Below, piece by piece: positions 38,363 through 47,418 of a DNA stretch of 64,000 nt. The position numbers were made by a program, and so were the translations under genes. Position 1 is the stretch's first letter; every line of letters starts with the position of its first letter. Source of the stretch: Paucimonas lemoignei (lineage in GTDB: Bacteria > Pseudomonadota > Gammaproteobacteria > Burkholderiales > Burkholderiaceae_D); contig NZ_SLZQ01000009.1 in the NCBI RefSeq assembly GCF_004342585.1, positions 62,001-126,000 of the forward strand, written 5' to 3'. The notes below the pieces were generated by a model, which was not told where the DNA came from, ran no database searches, and saw only the letters and a list, made by a program, of their open reading frames with translations.

Positions 38363-39984
38363 ACGCCCGGGTATCCAGCGCCGACCGGATCCGCGTCAGT
38401 CATCGCGCTGAAGCGGAGGTCCTGCGCTATAAGGATGATCATGCGATGTGGCACAAGCATGTGCACGGCGTCGACCTGGACCCGATGCAGATCCTGAAGT
38501 GCATCGAGATGGATAACCATCACAACACGATCGATGTGTCCTGCCGGCGTACGGGCAAAACCGCGGTGAAGGAAATGTATGCGTTGAAGCACAATGCCTG
38601 CAATCCCTACCAAGAAGTCGGTATCGTGGCGCCGCGTCAGCAGCAGTCGCAAACCAATCTGACCTACCACGTCGACGCGATCCGGCGCTCGCCCATTCTG
38701 CGGGGCTATATCGCCCACAAGTCAGGCCGCGAGCAGCTGTCGGACACGAAATACCAGTTTTTCAATGGCAGCAAGGCCTCGGCGTACGGGATCATGTCCC
38801 AGATTGACGGTGACGCAATCAGCTTCGCGTCGATCGAGGAGGTGGATGACATGCCGGCGGACCGCTTGCTGTCGCGCTTCATGCCGATGCTGGGCTCGGC
38901 GCGGCGCCTGGGCGCACCCCGTGAGGCCAGCTTCAAGCCGCAGGTGCGCATCACCGGTGTGTTCAAGGGCGCCGACCTGCTGCAGAGCCTGATCGATTCC
39001 AAGCAGTACCACCTGCTGCCGATCGTGAATGTCTATCTTGGCATTGAGCTGGGGATCCTGAACGAAGCTTTCATGCTGGAGATGCGGGCGCAGCTGCCAG
39101 AGGGTGAATACATCCGCCAGTTCCTGGGCAAGAACGTGCGGGCCCAGAACCACATCTGGGAAAAGTACATTGCCCTGGCCAAGTCGGTCGGGATCCAGGC
39201 CAAGCTGGAAGCGGCCGGTCCGTTGCCGGACAAGCGTTACAAGAAACGCGGCCTGGTGTCGTTCGGCTATGACCATACCGGCCACGGTGAAAGCCTGTCC
39301 GCTTCCAAGTCCGCCCTGGTGGTGGCTGAGCAGATGGGCAATTTCGTCACTTTCCCGTTCGTCAAATCATGGCCGGCCGGGACTGACGACAACGTCATCC
39401 GCCGTGACCTGGTCGGCCTGTGGCGCTACTTCATGCCCGAGTATGCGATTGGCGACGCCTACGGTGTTGGCATGCTGACCTCGGTGAACGATGACCTGTT
39501 TCGGGAAGGCTTGACGCATATCGACCGGCGCACGATCGGCGATGGCGACAGCAATGCCTCGACCTGGCAGCAATGGGCCTTTGCTCCTATCCGCTTCGAG
39601 GGCATGACCAAGCACAGCATGGCATCCAGCTTGAGGGCGGTGTTCCATAACCGGCAGGCGGCGATTCCGCCATATGACGATGATGGCGACATCCTTGGGG
39701 CGCAAGTCCAGCCGAATCCGAACTGGAAACAGGAACTGCGTGCCGAAGCCGGCGATGCACAGGAGTGGCGAACCTTCGTGCGGCAGCTGGGGAACATCAA
39801 GCAGGTGCCGAACAGTTCCGGCAGTTATCCCAGCTACAAGATGGTGAATATCAAACTGGGTGATGACTTTTTCGATGCGGCCTGTGCGGCCGTCTGGGCG
39901 TTGACCACCCGCGGCGCAGAGCATGTGCCGACGATTGTCAGCAGCCGGACGCAGACACGCGAACAGCTTCTGGGGATGCGGTGA
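38359..39984 (+). CDS. terminase large subunit
   Basis: A 541-residue packaging motor. A Walker A-like CRRTGKTAVKE lies near residue 62, the probable Walker B with catalytic glutamate is in AISFASIEEVDD near residue 155, and the C-terminal half (SFGYDHTGHGES, YAIGDAYGVGML) has the acidic residues of the RNaseH-like nuclease. Corresponds in position and size to Mu gp28. It pumps DNA into the prohead through the portal encoded two genes on. Confidence 0.88.
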   Translation: MNARVSSADRIRVSHRAEAEVLRYKDDHAMWHKHVHGVDLDPMQILKCIEMDNHHNTIDVSCRRTGKTAVKEMYALKHNACNPYQEVGIVAPRQQQSQTNLTYHVDAIRRSPILRGYIAHKSGREQLSDTKYQFFNGSKASAYGIMSQIDGDAISFASIEEVDDMPADRLLSRFMPMLGSARRLGAPREASFKPQVRITGVFKGADLLQSLIDSKQYHLLPIVNVYLGIELGILNEAFMLEMRAQLPEGEYIRQFLGKNVRAQNHIWEKYIALAKSVGIQAKLEAAGPLPDKRYKKRGLVSFGYDHTGHGESLSASKSALVVAEQMGNFVTFPFVKSWPAGTDDNVIRRDLVGLWRYFMPEYAIGDAYGVGMLTSVNDDLFREGLTHIDRRTIGDGDSNASTWQQWAFAPIRFEGMTKHSMASSLRAVFHNRQAAIPPYDDDGDILGAQVQPNPNWKQELRAEAGDAQEWRTFVRQLGNIKQVPNSSGSYPSYKMVNIKLGDDFFDAACAAVWALTTRGAEHVPTIVSSRTQTREQLLGMR

Positions 39985-40241
39985 TGGAGAACAACAGCGA
40001 TTACGCGAAGTTGAAGGGGCGGGCTACTGTGGCGCCGGCGACAGCGGAGGTGAAGCCAAAAACCAGCGAGGATCTTCCCCCTTTAACAGCTGAAGCGCAT
40101 GCGCGCATCAAACAAACCATTGCCGATGTGAAGGAGCACCTTCCGGAGATGGTCGACATGGTCAAAGATTTCCACGCGGCCGGCCTGATCGATGGCTGGC
40201 GAAGCGTTACTTTCAAGAGGCTCGACGATGAACCTGCTTAA
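39984..40241 (+). CDS. small phage protein between terminase and portal
   Basis: An 85-residue hydrophilic protein; its ATG overlaps the terminase stop by one base and its end overlaps the portal start by 14 bp, so all are translationally coupled. A helical segment (ARIKQTIADVKEHLPEMVDM) fills the centre. Unknown function; position suggests a head or packaging accessory. Confidence 0.65.
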   Translation: MENNSDYAKLKGRATVAPATAEVKPKTSEDLPPLTAEAHARIKQTIADVKEHLPEMVDMVKDFHAAGLIDGWRSVTFKRLDDEPA

Positions 40242-41604
40242 ACCGTTTATTCGACTGGGATCCATGCTTGGCGGTCTGGTGCCGGGACAAATTCCGCAAG
40301 CCGCCAGCGGCAATACTGCCGGCAGCCGTACCACCGAAGCAGGCCTGCGCGTGCGGCCGGAAGATCGATTCCGTCACATGTTCCGGGAGTTCTGGGTCGA
40401 CCCGGACGTGCGTCAGGCGATTCTTGACATCAGGGAAGCCGATCGCCTGGACGGCCGCGTCAAAATGATACATAGCCGGGTCGCGCGCGACATCATCAAG
40501 AGCGGCCTGGTGTTGCAACAATCCAAGCCGGACGAGCGCATTACGGCCGCGTGGATTGACTTCTGCCGGCGCACGAGTCTGAACCGCCCCGAAAAGCTCA
40601 AGAGTGATGCGCGTGGCCTGATCATGGAAGGAAACCTGCCGCTGCAAGTCGTGATCAATCAGAACCGCAACATCTGCAGCCTGGTGCGCATGCCGTCGGA
40701 GACCATCGTGCCGCAGGTGGACGAGTCCGGCCGCTTCAAAGATCCGACCAAGGCGTACCGTCAGCTTGATATCGTCAGCGGCCTGGTGTCGGCCGAGTTT
40801 GCGCTGTGGCAGTTGTTCCTGGTGCGCTTTGATCCGGACAATTTCGACGACATGGGCTCCATGGGCCGTCCTTTCCTTGACGCTAACCGCACTACCTGGC
40901 GCAAGCTGTGCATGACTGAGGAAGATCTGGTGATCCGCCGGCGTGTGCGCGCACCAGTGCGGCATGCCCACGTGCTGGAGGGGGCGACAGAGGCCGAGTT
41001 GCAGACCTATGAAGCCAAGATCACCTCCGGGCAGCATGAGATCACGACGGACTATTTCTTGAACAAGAAGGGTGCCGTATCGGCAATCCAGGGCGATGCG
41101 AACCTGGACCAGGTGGCCGATATCGCGCTGCTGCTGGATGCCTTTTTCTCCGGCGGGCCGATGCCGAAAGGCTTGGCCGGCTATACCGAGGGTCTGAACC
41201 GCGACATCCTGGAAGATTTGAAAAAGGATTACTTCGACGAGATCGACGTGCTGCAGGACACGCTTTCCTTCGGCTATGAGCAGGTGTTCCGCTTCGAGCT
41301 GCTGCTGCAGGGGATTGTCGCCGGTGAGGATGATTTTTGTGTCAGCTATGCCGAGCGCCGTACCGAGTCGCCGAACCAGGCAGCGGATCGTGCATTGAAG
41401 CTGCAAGCGCTTGGCCTGCCGGATGACATGATCTACGAGGAGCTTGGATACGACCCGGTCTATGTCGACAAGCGGCGCAAGTTTGCGATCAATAAGAAAG
41501 ACCCGTATCCGGAGGAGATGCCGGATCCGGCACGCAGTCGTGTCAAGATTACCCCCAGCAATGCGCGCAAGGGTGAATCGGCCACCAGCATCACGAATCG
41601 CTGA
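40228..41604 (+). CDS. portal protein
   Basis: A 458-residue protein at the Mu gp29 position between terminase and MuF genes. The ATG at 40228 follows GAGG. Sequence features include a long alpha/beta core and a C-terminal proline/charged tail (DPYPEEMPDPARSR). Size and position fit the dodecameric portal through which DNA enters the capsid. Assignment rests mainly on context, since I cannot recall a diagnostic motif for this family. Confidence 0.75.
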   Translation: MNLLKPFIRLGSMLGGLVPGQIPQAASGNTAGSRTTEAGLRVRPEDRFRHMFREFWVDPDVRQAILDIREADRLDGRVKMIHSRVARDIIKSGLVLQQSKPDERITAAWIDFCRRTSLNRPEKLKSDARGLIMEGNLPLQVVINQNRNICSLVRMPSETIVPQVDESGRFKDPTKAYRQLDIVSGLVSAEFALWQLFLVRFDPDNFDDMGSMGRPFLDANRTTWRKLCMTEEDLVIRRRVRAPVRHAHVLEGATEAELQTYEAKITSGQHEITTDYFLNKKGAVSAIQGDANLDQVADIALLLDAFFSGGPMPKGLAGYTEGLNRDILEDLKKDYFDEIDVLQDTLSFGYEQVFRFELLLQGIVAGEDDFCVSYAERRTESPNQAADRALKLQALGLPDDMIYEELGYDPVYVDKRRKFAINKKDPYPEEMPDPARSRVKITPSNARKGESATSITNR

Positions 41605-43304
41605 TGTCCGGTCAAGAAGCCATCCGGCGGGCGTCTCGCGCCGCACAGCAGGCAATGAAGGAACTCGATCAGCACGCGATCGAGGAGCTGGCAACGCTGT
41701 ACGAGACGACAACCGGGAACATCATCGACGCTATCGCCAAGATCAGCGACGGTGATGGCCACATCGACTTTGGCGATCTGGCGGACCTGCTGAAGGAAAT
41801 TAACGCTCACCTTTCCGAGCTATCCACTGCGCAATCGGAAAACCTGATGCGGCACTTGAACCGCGCGGCCCAGCTCGGCACGGCGCCATTTGAGCCGGCG
41901 CTGGGTGCCGAGCTGGTCGGGCGGATGAATTTCGAGGCAGTCCGCTTCGTGCGCGAGTTCCAGGCCGCCGACGGCTTGCGCCTGTCCGACCGGATCTGGC
42001 GCATCGACCGCGGCGCGCAGGAGGCCGTCAATGCGGCCGTCCAGGGGGCCGTCATCCGCGGAAATGGTGCCGCCCAGGCTGCCCGCGAATTCCTGAACCG
42101 CAAATTACCGGTGCCGGCCGATGCCCAGCTGGCCATGCAGGCCGGGTCTGCCCAGGCAATCACGGCCAAGGTGGAAGATGTCCTGCTGACCGGCGCGGAA
42201 AGCCCCTTGAATAGCGCCATGCGGGTGTTTCGCACCGAGATCAACCGCGCACACGGTACCGCGTACCAAATGTCCGCCGAGGCGCATCCCGATGCCGTCG
42301 GCACTCGCTTCATGTTGTCGCCGCGGCATCCCCGCGTGGATATCTGCGACATGCACGCCCGGGCGAACCTACATGGCTTAGGTGAGGGTGTCTACCCGCA
42401 TGGGAAGAATCCCTGGCCGGCGCATCCGAACACGCTGAGCTTTGTCATCGTTGTGTTCAAGGATGAGGTGACGCCGCAGGATGTCGCCGGTAAGCAGACG
42501 GTCGAGCAATTCCTGGAAACGGTGCCGCGCGAGCAGCGGCAAGGGATTCTCGGCAAGAACAAGAATGAGGCTTTCGAGGCGGGCGAGCTGTCCGCCGGTA
42601 TGGTGAAGTCGCGCTGGAAGGATGTGCAGGCCCGGATCGGGCCGCGACATGACTTGCGTGATCAAGTTACCCGGCAGTTTTTCAACCAGCGCGTATCTTT
42701 CCCCGATGGTGTGCCCGATATCGCCATTGGCGGCAAGCCGCTCACCCGAGACCAGATGGCCCGTCTTGCCGGTGCACCGGATGGCGCCAGGATTTATTTC
42801 TCCCGGTATGGGGACCGTCCTGGACTGGAAATCGAGCACCCCTTCTATAAGGCGCCATCGCATCGATCTTTCTTCCGCACCGACGATGGCGGGCTCGGCT
42901 TATCGAACGACTTACTGATGCTGAAGTCCGACAAGGCACCCAAGGGGTTTGGTCTGCGAATCTTTGGCACGCAGGCCCAGGCGGCGCAGGAGCTGGGATT
43001 CAAGCGCATCGAGATTTATGCCGCTAGAAGCTCGAACATGAACGGATATCACGCCTGGCCGCAGTACGGCGCCAATGCCGATCTGCCTGAGAAGATACTG
43101 CGGAAGCTGCCGCCCGGGCTGCAGGGCGCCCGGGATCTGTTGGACCTGATGGGAACCGATGCCGGGCGCGCCTTCTGGAAAAAAGAGGGGTATAGTATTG
43201 AATGCAATTTCGACTTAACGGAAGGAAGCCGATCATGGCAGCAGCTGATCAAGCAACTGACGGCAAAAAAAATCAGCCTCAGCAAATGGAACGGATTGAC
43301 CTGA
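41604..43304 (+). CDS. MuF-domain minor head protein with extra C-terminal domain
   Basis: A 566-residue protein. Residues about 200-295 are a MuF (Mu gp30-like) head-morphogenesis domain: FRTEINRAHGTAYQMSAEA followed by the conserved CDMHARANLHG and WPAHPNTLSF. Residues about 340-566 form a separate domain absent from Mu gp30, with GFKRIEIYAARSSNMNGYHA and WPQYGANADL, DLMGTDAGRAFWKKEGYS and a terminal NFDLTEGSRSW. MuF proteins are known carriers of C-terminal toxin or enzyme domains. This one has a small ORF overlapping its end. It probably joins portal and capsid and may be injected with the DNA. Confidence 0.82.
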   Translation: MSGQEAIRRASRAAQQAMKELDQHAIEELATLYETTTGNIIDAIAKISDGDGHIDFGDLADLLKEINAHLSELSTAQSENLMRHLNRAAQLGTAPFEPALGAELVGRMNFEAVRFVREFQAADGLRLSDRIWRIDRGAQEAVNAAVQGAVIRGNGAAQAAREFLNRKLPVPADAQLAMQAGSAQAITAKVEDVLLTGAESPLNSAMRVFRTEINRAHGTAYQMSAEAHPDAVGTRFMLSPRHPRVDICDMHARANLHGLGEGVYPHGKNPWPAHPNTLSFVIVVFKDEVTPQDVAGKQTVEQFLETVPREQRQGILGKNKNEAFEAGELSAGMVKSRWKDVQARIGPRHDLRDQVTRQFFNQRVSFPDGVPDIAIGGKPLTRDQMARLAGAPDGARIYFSRYGDRPGLEIEHPFYKAPSHRSFFRTDDGGLGLSNDLLMLKSDKAPKGFGLRIFGTQAQAAQELGFKRIEIYAARSSNMNGYHAWPQYGANADLPEKILRKLPPGLQGARDLLDLMGTDAGRAFWKKEGYSIECNFDLTEGSRSWQQLIKQLTAKKISLSKWNGLT

Positions 43305-43402
43305 CGGAAGCGCCGCCGCTGCAGCCGCTTACGCCAGAAGACTGGGCGCGTCGCAACGCGGCCGGTCAATCTGATGAGATCGAGGATCCGGAAGAGAATT
43401 AA
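43235..43402 (+). CDS. small acidic protein overlapping the MuF gene end
   Basis: A 55-residue protein (MAAADQATDGKKNQPQQMER start, EIEDPEEN end) in another frame, overlapping the last 70 bp of the MuF gene. GGAAGG lies about 9 nt before its ATG. Proline/acid-rich C-terminus. It ends just before the terminator, so it is a real end-of-operon gene. Its overlap with the extra C-terminal domain raises the possibility of an immunity or chaperone role. Confidence 0.6.
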   Translation: MAAADQATDGKKNQPQQMERIDLTEAPPLQPLTPEDWARRNAAGQSDEIEDPEEN

Positions 43403-43421
43403 TTTTTCTTCGACCTTGGCC

Positions 43422-43448
43422 AAGCCCGCTCGCGTAGCGGGCTTTTTT
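43422..43448 (+). terminator. terminator between packaging and capsid operons
   Basis: A 9-bp perfect GC-rich stem (43422-43430 with 43436-43444) and a six-T run. It is followed after 22 bp by the second late-promoter-like element, marking an operon boundary. Confidence 0.92.
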
Positions 43449-43469
43449 CTTTCTACCTTCCTGTAACAC

Positions 43470-43507
43470 CTCCCCCCCTCCTAATGTATTGACGGCAAGC
43501 AGAAACT
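43470..43507 (+). promoter_or_regulatory. putative phage late promoter element, copy 2
   Basis: CTCCCCCCCTCC, then TGTATTGACG, seven bases and GAAACT, as in copies 1 and 3. It lies between a strong terminator and the protease/capsid gene, the place of the Mu late promoter PI. Confidence 0.72.
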
Positions 43508-43606
43508 ACGTCCTGACTCGACAAGTTTATTCGTGCTGCCCGGGTTCTCCGATTCGTCTCCTCCTTCAACGCGGACGGGCATCACGACTTTTTATTCAGG
43601 GCGACC

Positions 43607-46165
43607 ATGCAAAGCAAAGCACGTCACATCCTCCTCGATGCCAGCCATGCCGGCGCAGTGCGATTCCTGTCCGGCCTCCATGTGAATCTGGAAGAAGGCA
43701 AGCAGCAATCCTGGGTGACGGTCACACGTACCGGAAAATTTACCGACCCACGTTATGGCGAATTCGAGATTTCCCGCTCGATGCTGCTGGCGATGGTCGA
43801 CAACTTCAATAAGGGCGTGTTTGGCCAGGATGTTTTCGTCGATGTGGCGCATCGCCCGAACGATGGCGCAGCTGCCAAGGTGTTGAAGCTGTCGGTCGAA
43901 GGTGACCGGCTGCGGGCGCTGCTGGAGTGGACTCCTTTCGGCATGGATGCCGTGAAAAATAAGGGTTACCGCTACCTGTCCATCGAGTATCACGAGCAGT
44001 GGAAAGACAACGAACAGGGCATCAATCATGGCCCTGTGATGCTAGGAGCTGGTTTGGTCGTGCGTCCCGCCATCAAGCGCCTGGATCCCATTCAGCTTTC
44101 CGAAGTCACGGATGACGGCATTCCCGTCCTCATCCACCCCGAACTCCAATCCATCCTCTTACAGGAGATGCAAATGAAATTTGCTGAACTTTTGAAGAAA
44201 CTGCGTTCCAGCCTGGAAGGCAAAAAACTCGCTGAAGGCATCATTGTCGCGTTGATGAAGCACGCCGAAGAGGCCGTGCAACTGGCGTCCGACGAAGCGG
44301 CCGCGAAGCTGATCTGCGATCAGTTCGACACGACCGGCAAGCAGCTGTCCGAACAGTTTGGCGATCGCGAAGTCACTCTGTCGATCACCATGCCGCAAGT
44401 CAGCGCCGGCCTCTCCGCTGACCAGGTTCGCCAACTGATGGCTGACGAAGCTAAAAAGCAGGCAGATGCCGCCAAGGTACTGGCCGAAAACCGCACCGCC
44501 AACGTCAAGCTGTTGTCCGACACCATCGGCGCCGCTACCGGCATCGATGACGCGACCAAGAAGGCCTTGGCCGATGCCGTCACCGACCTGATCACCCCGG
44601 ACATGACTGCTGACCAGGTCAAGAAGCTGGCCGAAGTGCAGATCAAGAATGGCAATGAGCTGGTTGTGGCTCGCCAGTTGGCCGCACTGGGCTATCCCGC
44701 AGCAGTGGGCAATGTGCATATTCCGGGCATCACCGTGCCATTCGAAGAGCCGAAAAAGCTCGGCGAAATGTATCGCGAGCAGATGAAGAAAACCGGCGTA
44801 TTCGCCGAGGGGAAACTGCACCTGTCCGCCAAGGACAATGCTTTTGTCAATAAGGTGCTGGCCGAATTCGATCGCCTGCATGCCGGCCAGATCGCCAATG
44901 AAGTCAAAATGCTTTCCGGCGGTGCCGTCAATATTTCGGACACCAATCTGCCGGTCGGCTTCCGTCGCGAAGTGATCCGCGAAGCCTTGTCCGACCTGCG
45001 CGTCCTGGAGCTGGTCCAGACCCTGACCGACTTCACCGCCACCGTCACCACGCAAATCCCGTACGAGCTGCGCGACATGTCGCAGGTGATGAACGACGGC
45101 ATCGTGTATGAAGGCCAGCCGATCCATCGTGCCGGTATTGGCCAATTCATGGATACGGCCTACATCCTGCCGATGAAGCTGGCGATGCTGATTTCGAACG
45201 AAGTCAGGCACTTCACCCAGGCCGCCGCGATCAACTGGGATGCCATGGCACGCAACATCGAGTCCAACGCCCGCATCATGCGCGAGTTGATCTGCCGCCG
45301 GATCATCAACGAACTGCAGCGCGCAGCCGACAGTTATGGCGCCGTGGCAGTCGCTAACGAGGCCTTCGACTCCCAGGTGACCGGCACGAACAGCCTGATC
45401 AAGACTGCCACCTTCCCGATCGTGCGTCCTTACCAGCAGCGCGACCTGCAGGGCAACGCGATCGGCAACCCGGTGAATCCGATCACCATCACCCTGAACG
45501 GCACACAAATCACCCCGTTTGACGGCACCGGTTCTCAGCCGAATGGCACGTATTACCGTGTTCTCAGCTACAACCTGGGCTACATCCAGCTGGTCAACCA
45601 GGCTGGCACTCCGGTCACGCCAGCCGACACCGGTACCAACACCATCAGCTACAGCAAAGCGACCAACGTCGCCAAGGTCGACCTGGATGTCGCTGCCGGC
45701 CTGACCTACGAGCAGCAGCTGAACAAGGTGCTGCAGGCTGTTGGCGCGCGTAAGGCCGTGCTGTCCGGTCAGCGCTTCGTCAATCCGGACTTCCTGCTGA
45801 TGTCGCCGGTGCTGAACGACACCATCACCAATGCCGAGCAATTCGCCCTGCAGGCCAAGCGCAACGGCACCGACACCACGCCGGACGGCGATCTGGAGCG
45901 CGTGAAGGGCTTGCCGACCTACGGCACCAATGCACCGGGCGTCGACCTCGGCGACGAGCGCATCCTGATCGGCCAGCGCGGTCTGTTGGGTTATGTCGTC
46001 AGCAAGCCGTTTGTCACCGGCCAGCCGTTCGAAGCCGTCGACAGCCAAGGCCGTGCAATCGGTAAGCAGCAGGCATACGGCGAGGAGTACTCCGCCATCA
46101 AGGTGCCGACGCCTGTCGCAAACCGCATGACCTCGGTCCTGGCATACAGCTTCAGCGGCCGCTAA
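43607..46165 (+). CDS. fused head protease, scaffold and major capsid protein
   Basis: An 852-residue polyprotein. Residues 1-185 resemble the Mu gpI-type head protease (VDVAHRPNDGAAAKVLKL and YRYLSIEYHEQW). Residues about 190-370 are Lys/Ala/Asp-rich and helical like a scaffold. Residues about 440-852 look like a capsid shell protein (LPVGFRREVIREALSDLRVL, SQVMNDGIVYEGQPI, and an end ANRMTSVLAYSFSGR). In Mu, protease/scaffold and capsid are separate genes. An internal ribosome site at 44163 could make the scaffold-capsid part alone. Confidence 0.82.
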   Translation: MQSKARHILLDASHAGAVRFLSGLHVNLEEGKQQSWVTVTRTGKFTDPRYGEFEISRSMLLAMVDNFNKGVFGQDVFVDVAHRPNDGAAAKVLKLSVEGDRLRALLEWTPFGMDAVKNKGYRYLSIEYHEQWKDNEQGINHGPVMLGAGLVVRPAIKRLDPIQLSEVTDDGIPVLIHPELQSILLQEMQMKFAELLKKLRSSLEGKKLAEGIIVALMKHAEEAVQLASDEAAAKLICDQFDTTGKQLSEQFGDREVTLSITMPQVSAGLSADQVRQLMADEAKKQADAAKVLAENRTANVKLLSDTIGAATGIDDATKKALADAVTDLITPDMTADQVKKLAEVQIKNGNELVVARQLAALGYPAAVGNVHIPGITVPFEEPKKLGEMYREQMKKTGVFAEGKLHLSAKDNAFVNKVLAEFDRLHAGQIANEVKMLSGGAVNISDTNLPVGFRREVIREALSDLRVLELVQTLTDFTATVTTQIPYELRDMSQVMNDGIVYEGQPIHRAGIGQFMDTAYILPMKLAMLISNEVRHFTQAAAINWDAMARNIESNARIMRELICRRIINELQRAADSYGAVAVANEAFDSQVTGTNSLIKTATFPIVRPYQQRDLQGNAIGNPVNPITITLNGTQITPFDGTGSQPNGTYYRVLSYNLGYIQLVNQAGTPVTPADTGTNTISYSKATNVAKVDLDVAAGLTYEQQLNKVLQAVGARKAVLSGQRFVNPDFLLMSPVLNDTITNAEQFALQAKRNGTDTTPDGDLERVKGLPTYGTNAPGVDLGDERILIGQRGLLGYVVSKPFVTGQPFEAVDSQGRAIGKQQAYGEEYSAIKVPTPVANRMTSVLAYSFSGR
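44163..44176 (+). promoter_or_regulatory. internal ribosome binding site and start in the capsid gene
   Basis: AGGAG (44163-44167), 6 nt, ATG at 44174 in frame (MKFAELLKKLRSS). This is ideal spacing and lies exactly at the protease-scaffold junction, so a 663-residue second product lacking the protease is likely, as with nested scaffold genes of other phages. Confidence 0.6.
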
Positions 46166-46202
46166 CAGGAATACTTCCTGAGAGAGAAGCCGTAGGCGAA
46201 CC

Positions 46203-46241
46203 CCGGGGAAATGACGGATGACGCGCCATCCCGATCCCCGG
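46203..46241 (+). promoter_or_regulatory. intercistronic hairpin after the capsid gene
   Basis: An outer stem CCGGGGA/TCCCCGG (46203-46209 with 46235-46241) and an inner stem GGATG/CATCC. There is no T-run, so it is more likely an mRNA-stabilising or processing hairpin than a terminator. A smaller CAGGAA-TAC-TTCCTG hairpin lies just upstream. Confidence 0.45.
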
Positions 46242-46272
46242 CAGACCATATCAACTTGAGCAGGAATTCGAC

Positions 46273-46779
46273 ATGAAACGTACTCATTTTTTAGCGCTGG
46301 CGGTTTTGGCGGTTCTCGCCACCGCCGCCTTCGCCATGGATCCGCATGCCGTTGTTAATGGACTGTCACTGGCGGCCGGATCCCATATCGACCCGGTGGC
46401 CCTTGCTTCTGGCAGCGCTTTGGGTCTGGTCGGCATGACCGCGTCGAGCGTCCCTTATACCAACGAGACCAAGAATTTTCAGCACATCGGTGCCGTCACG
46501 GTGCCGCCCGGCGAGACGCGCGACGTCGATCCGACATTGCTTGCCGGTTATCAGCCCGATGCCGAACTGCAGTCCGAAACAGTCCAGCTCGATCCGGTCG
46601 CCGAATTGCTCAAGGAAAGCGTCTCCGCTGTGACGGCGAAGCTTGCCGAACTGTCGGACGACGACCTGGCGAAGATCAGCACGCTGGAAACCGAAGGCAA
46701 GAACCGCAAGTCCCTGGTCGAAGCGATCGCCGCTGAAACCCTGCGCCGCGCAGCAGAGAAAAACGGGGGCGCACAGTAA
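46273..46779 (+). CDS. phage head protein with signal-like N-terminus
   Basis: A 168-residue protein. Residues 1-22 (MKRTHFLALAVLAVLATAAF) look like a Sec signal peptide, unusual in a head operon. The middle has TVPPGETRDVDPTLL, and the C-terminal 40 residues (ELSDDDLAKISTLETEGKNR) resemble an HeH/LEM-type helical domain. It lies between capsid and connector genes. It could be a decoration protein with a hydrophobic anchor or a truly exported virion factor. Confidence 0.65.
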   Translation: MKRTHFLALAVLAVLATAAFAMDPHAVVNGLSLAAGSHIDPVALASGSALGLVGMTASSVPYTNETKNFQHIGAVTVPPGETRDVDPTLLAGYQPDAELQSETVQLDPVAELLKESVSAVTAKLAELSDDDLAKISTLETEGKNRKSLVEAIAAETLRRAAEKNGGAQ

Positions 46780-46782
46780 ATC

Positions 46783-47418
46783 ATGGCTGGCAGCATGTCC
46801 ATGGGCGACCTGGTCGCCGATCTGAAAGCCTCCCTGCACGATGCCGGGGAGGTTTTTGTCGCTGCCGGAGACATGGAACGGCTGCTGAAGGTCTCGGCAC
46901 TCGACTTCAACGGGTACCGGCCGCGCACGCTGCTGGGGAAACTTACCGTGGAAGCGGGGCGCATGGCCTATCCGGCGCCGGATGACTGCTACCTCTTCAA
47001 GTCGTCGCTGTGGGGCATTGCGCCGGCCGTGCGCGCCAAACCATGGGAAAAGCAATGGCCAGGACGCTTGCCAGACGTGCGCATGATCGACGGCGCTGCC
47101 GGCAAGGAACTGCACTTGACACCGGAGCCGAGCGCACACCAGGTGGCCGTACTGGGCAGTGAATTCCGTTTCTATTATTTCGGCAATCACGTGATCGGCG
47201 ACACAGCAGACAAGACCACGATCCACCCGGGCGATCGCTTCTTGTTGCTCCTGCGGGCGCAGGCGGAAGCCATGCGCGAGCTGATGATCCGCAATATCAA
47301 GAAACCCGTGCAGCTGCGCGACGGCCTGCAGTCAGCGCCGAAAAACATGACGCCGGCTGCATGGTACGAACGCTTGATGGCGGAATGGGCTGAAAAAATG
47401 CAAAGGCAGGGTGTATGA
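46783..47418 (+). CDS. head-tail connector protein candidate
   Basis: A 211-residue protein starting 3 bp after the previous stop and overlapping the next gene by 4 bp. Motifs such as YRPRTLLGKLTVEAGRMAYP and GSEFRFYYFGNHVIG are consistent with an alpha/beta connector. The position, directly after the capsid block, matches Mu gp36/gp37-type head-completion proteins. Function by position only. Confidence 0.55.
   Translation: MAGSMSMGDLVADLKASLHDAGEVFVAAGDMERLLKVSALDFNGYRPRTLLGKLTVEAGRMAYPAPDDCYLFKSSLWGIAPAVRAKPWEKQWPGRLPDVRMIDGAAGKELHLTPEPSAHQVAVLGSEFRFYYFGNHVIGDTADKTTIHPGDRFLLLLRAQAEAMRELMIRNIKKPVQLRDGLQSAPKNMTPAAWYERLMAEWAEKMQRQGV

Noticed and set aside
40213-41712. Minus-strand open frame of 499 codons opposite the portal gene
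   Set aside because: Shadow of the portal and MuF genes without ribosome site.
44159-46249. Minus-strand open frame of 696 codons opposite the capsid fusion
   Set aside because: Repetitive Gln/His/Asp/Val antisense composition; all neighbours are plus-strand phage genes.
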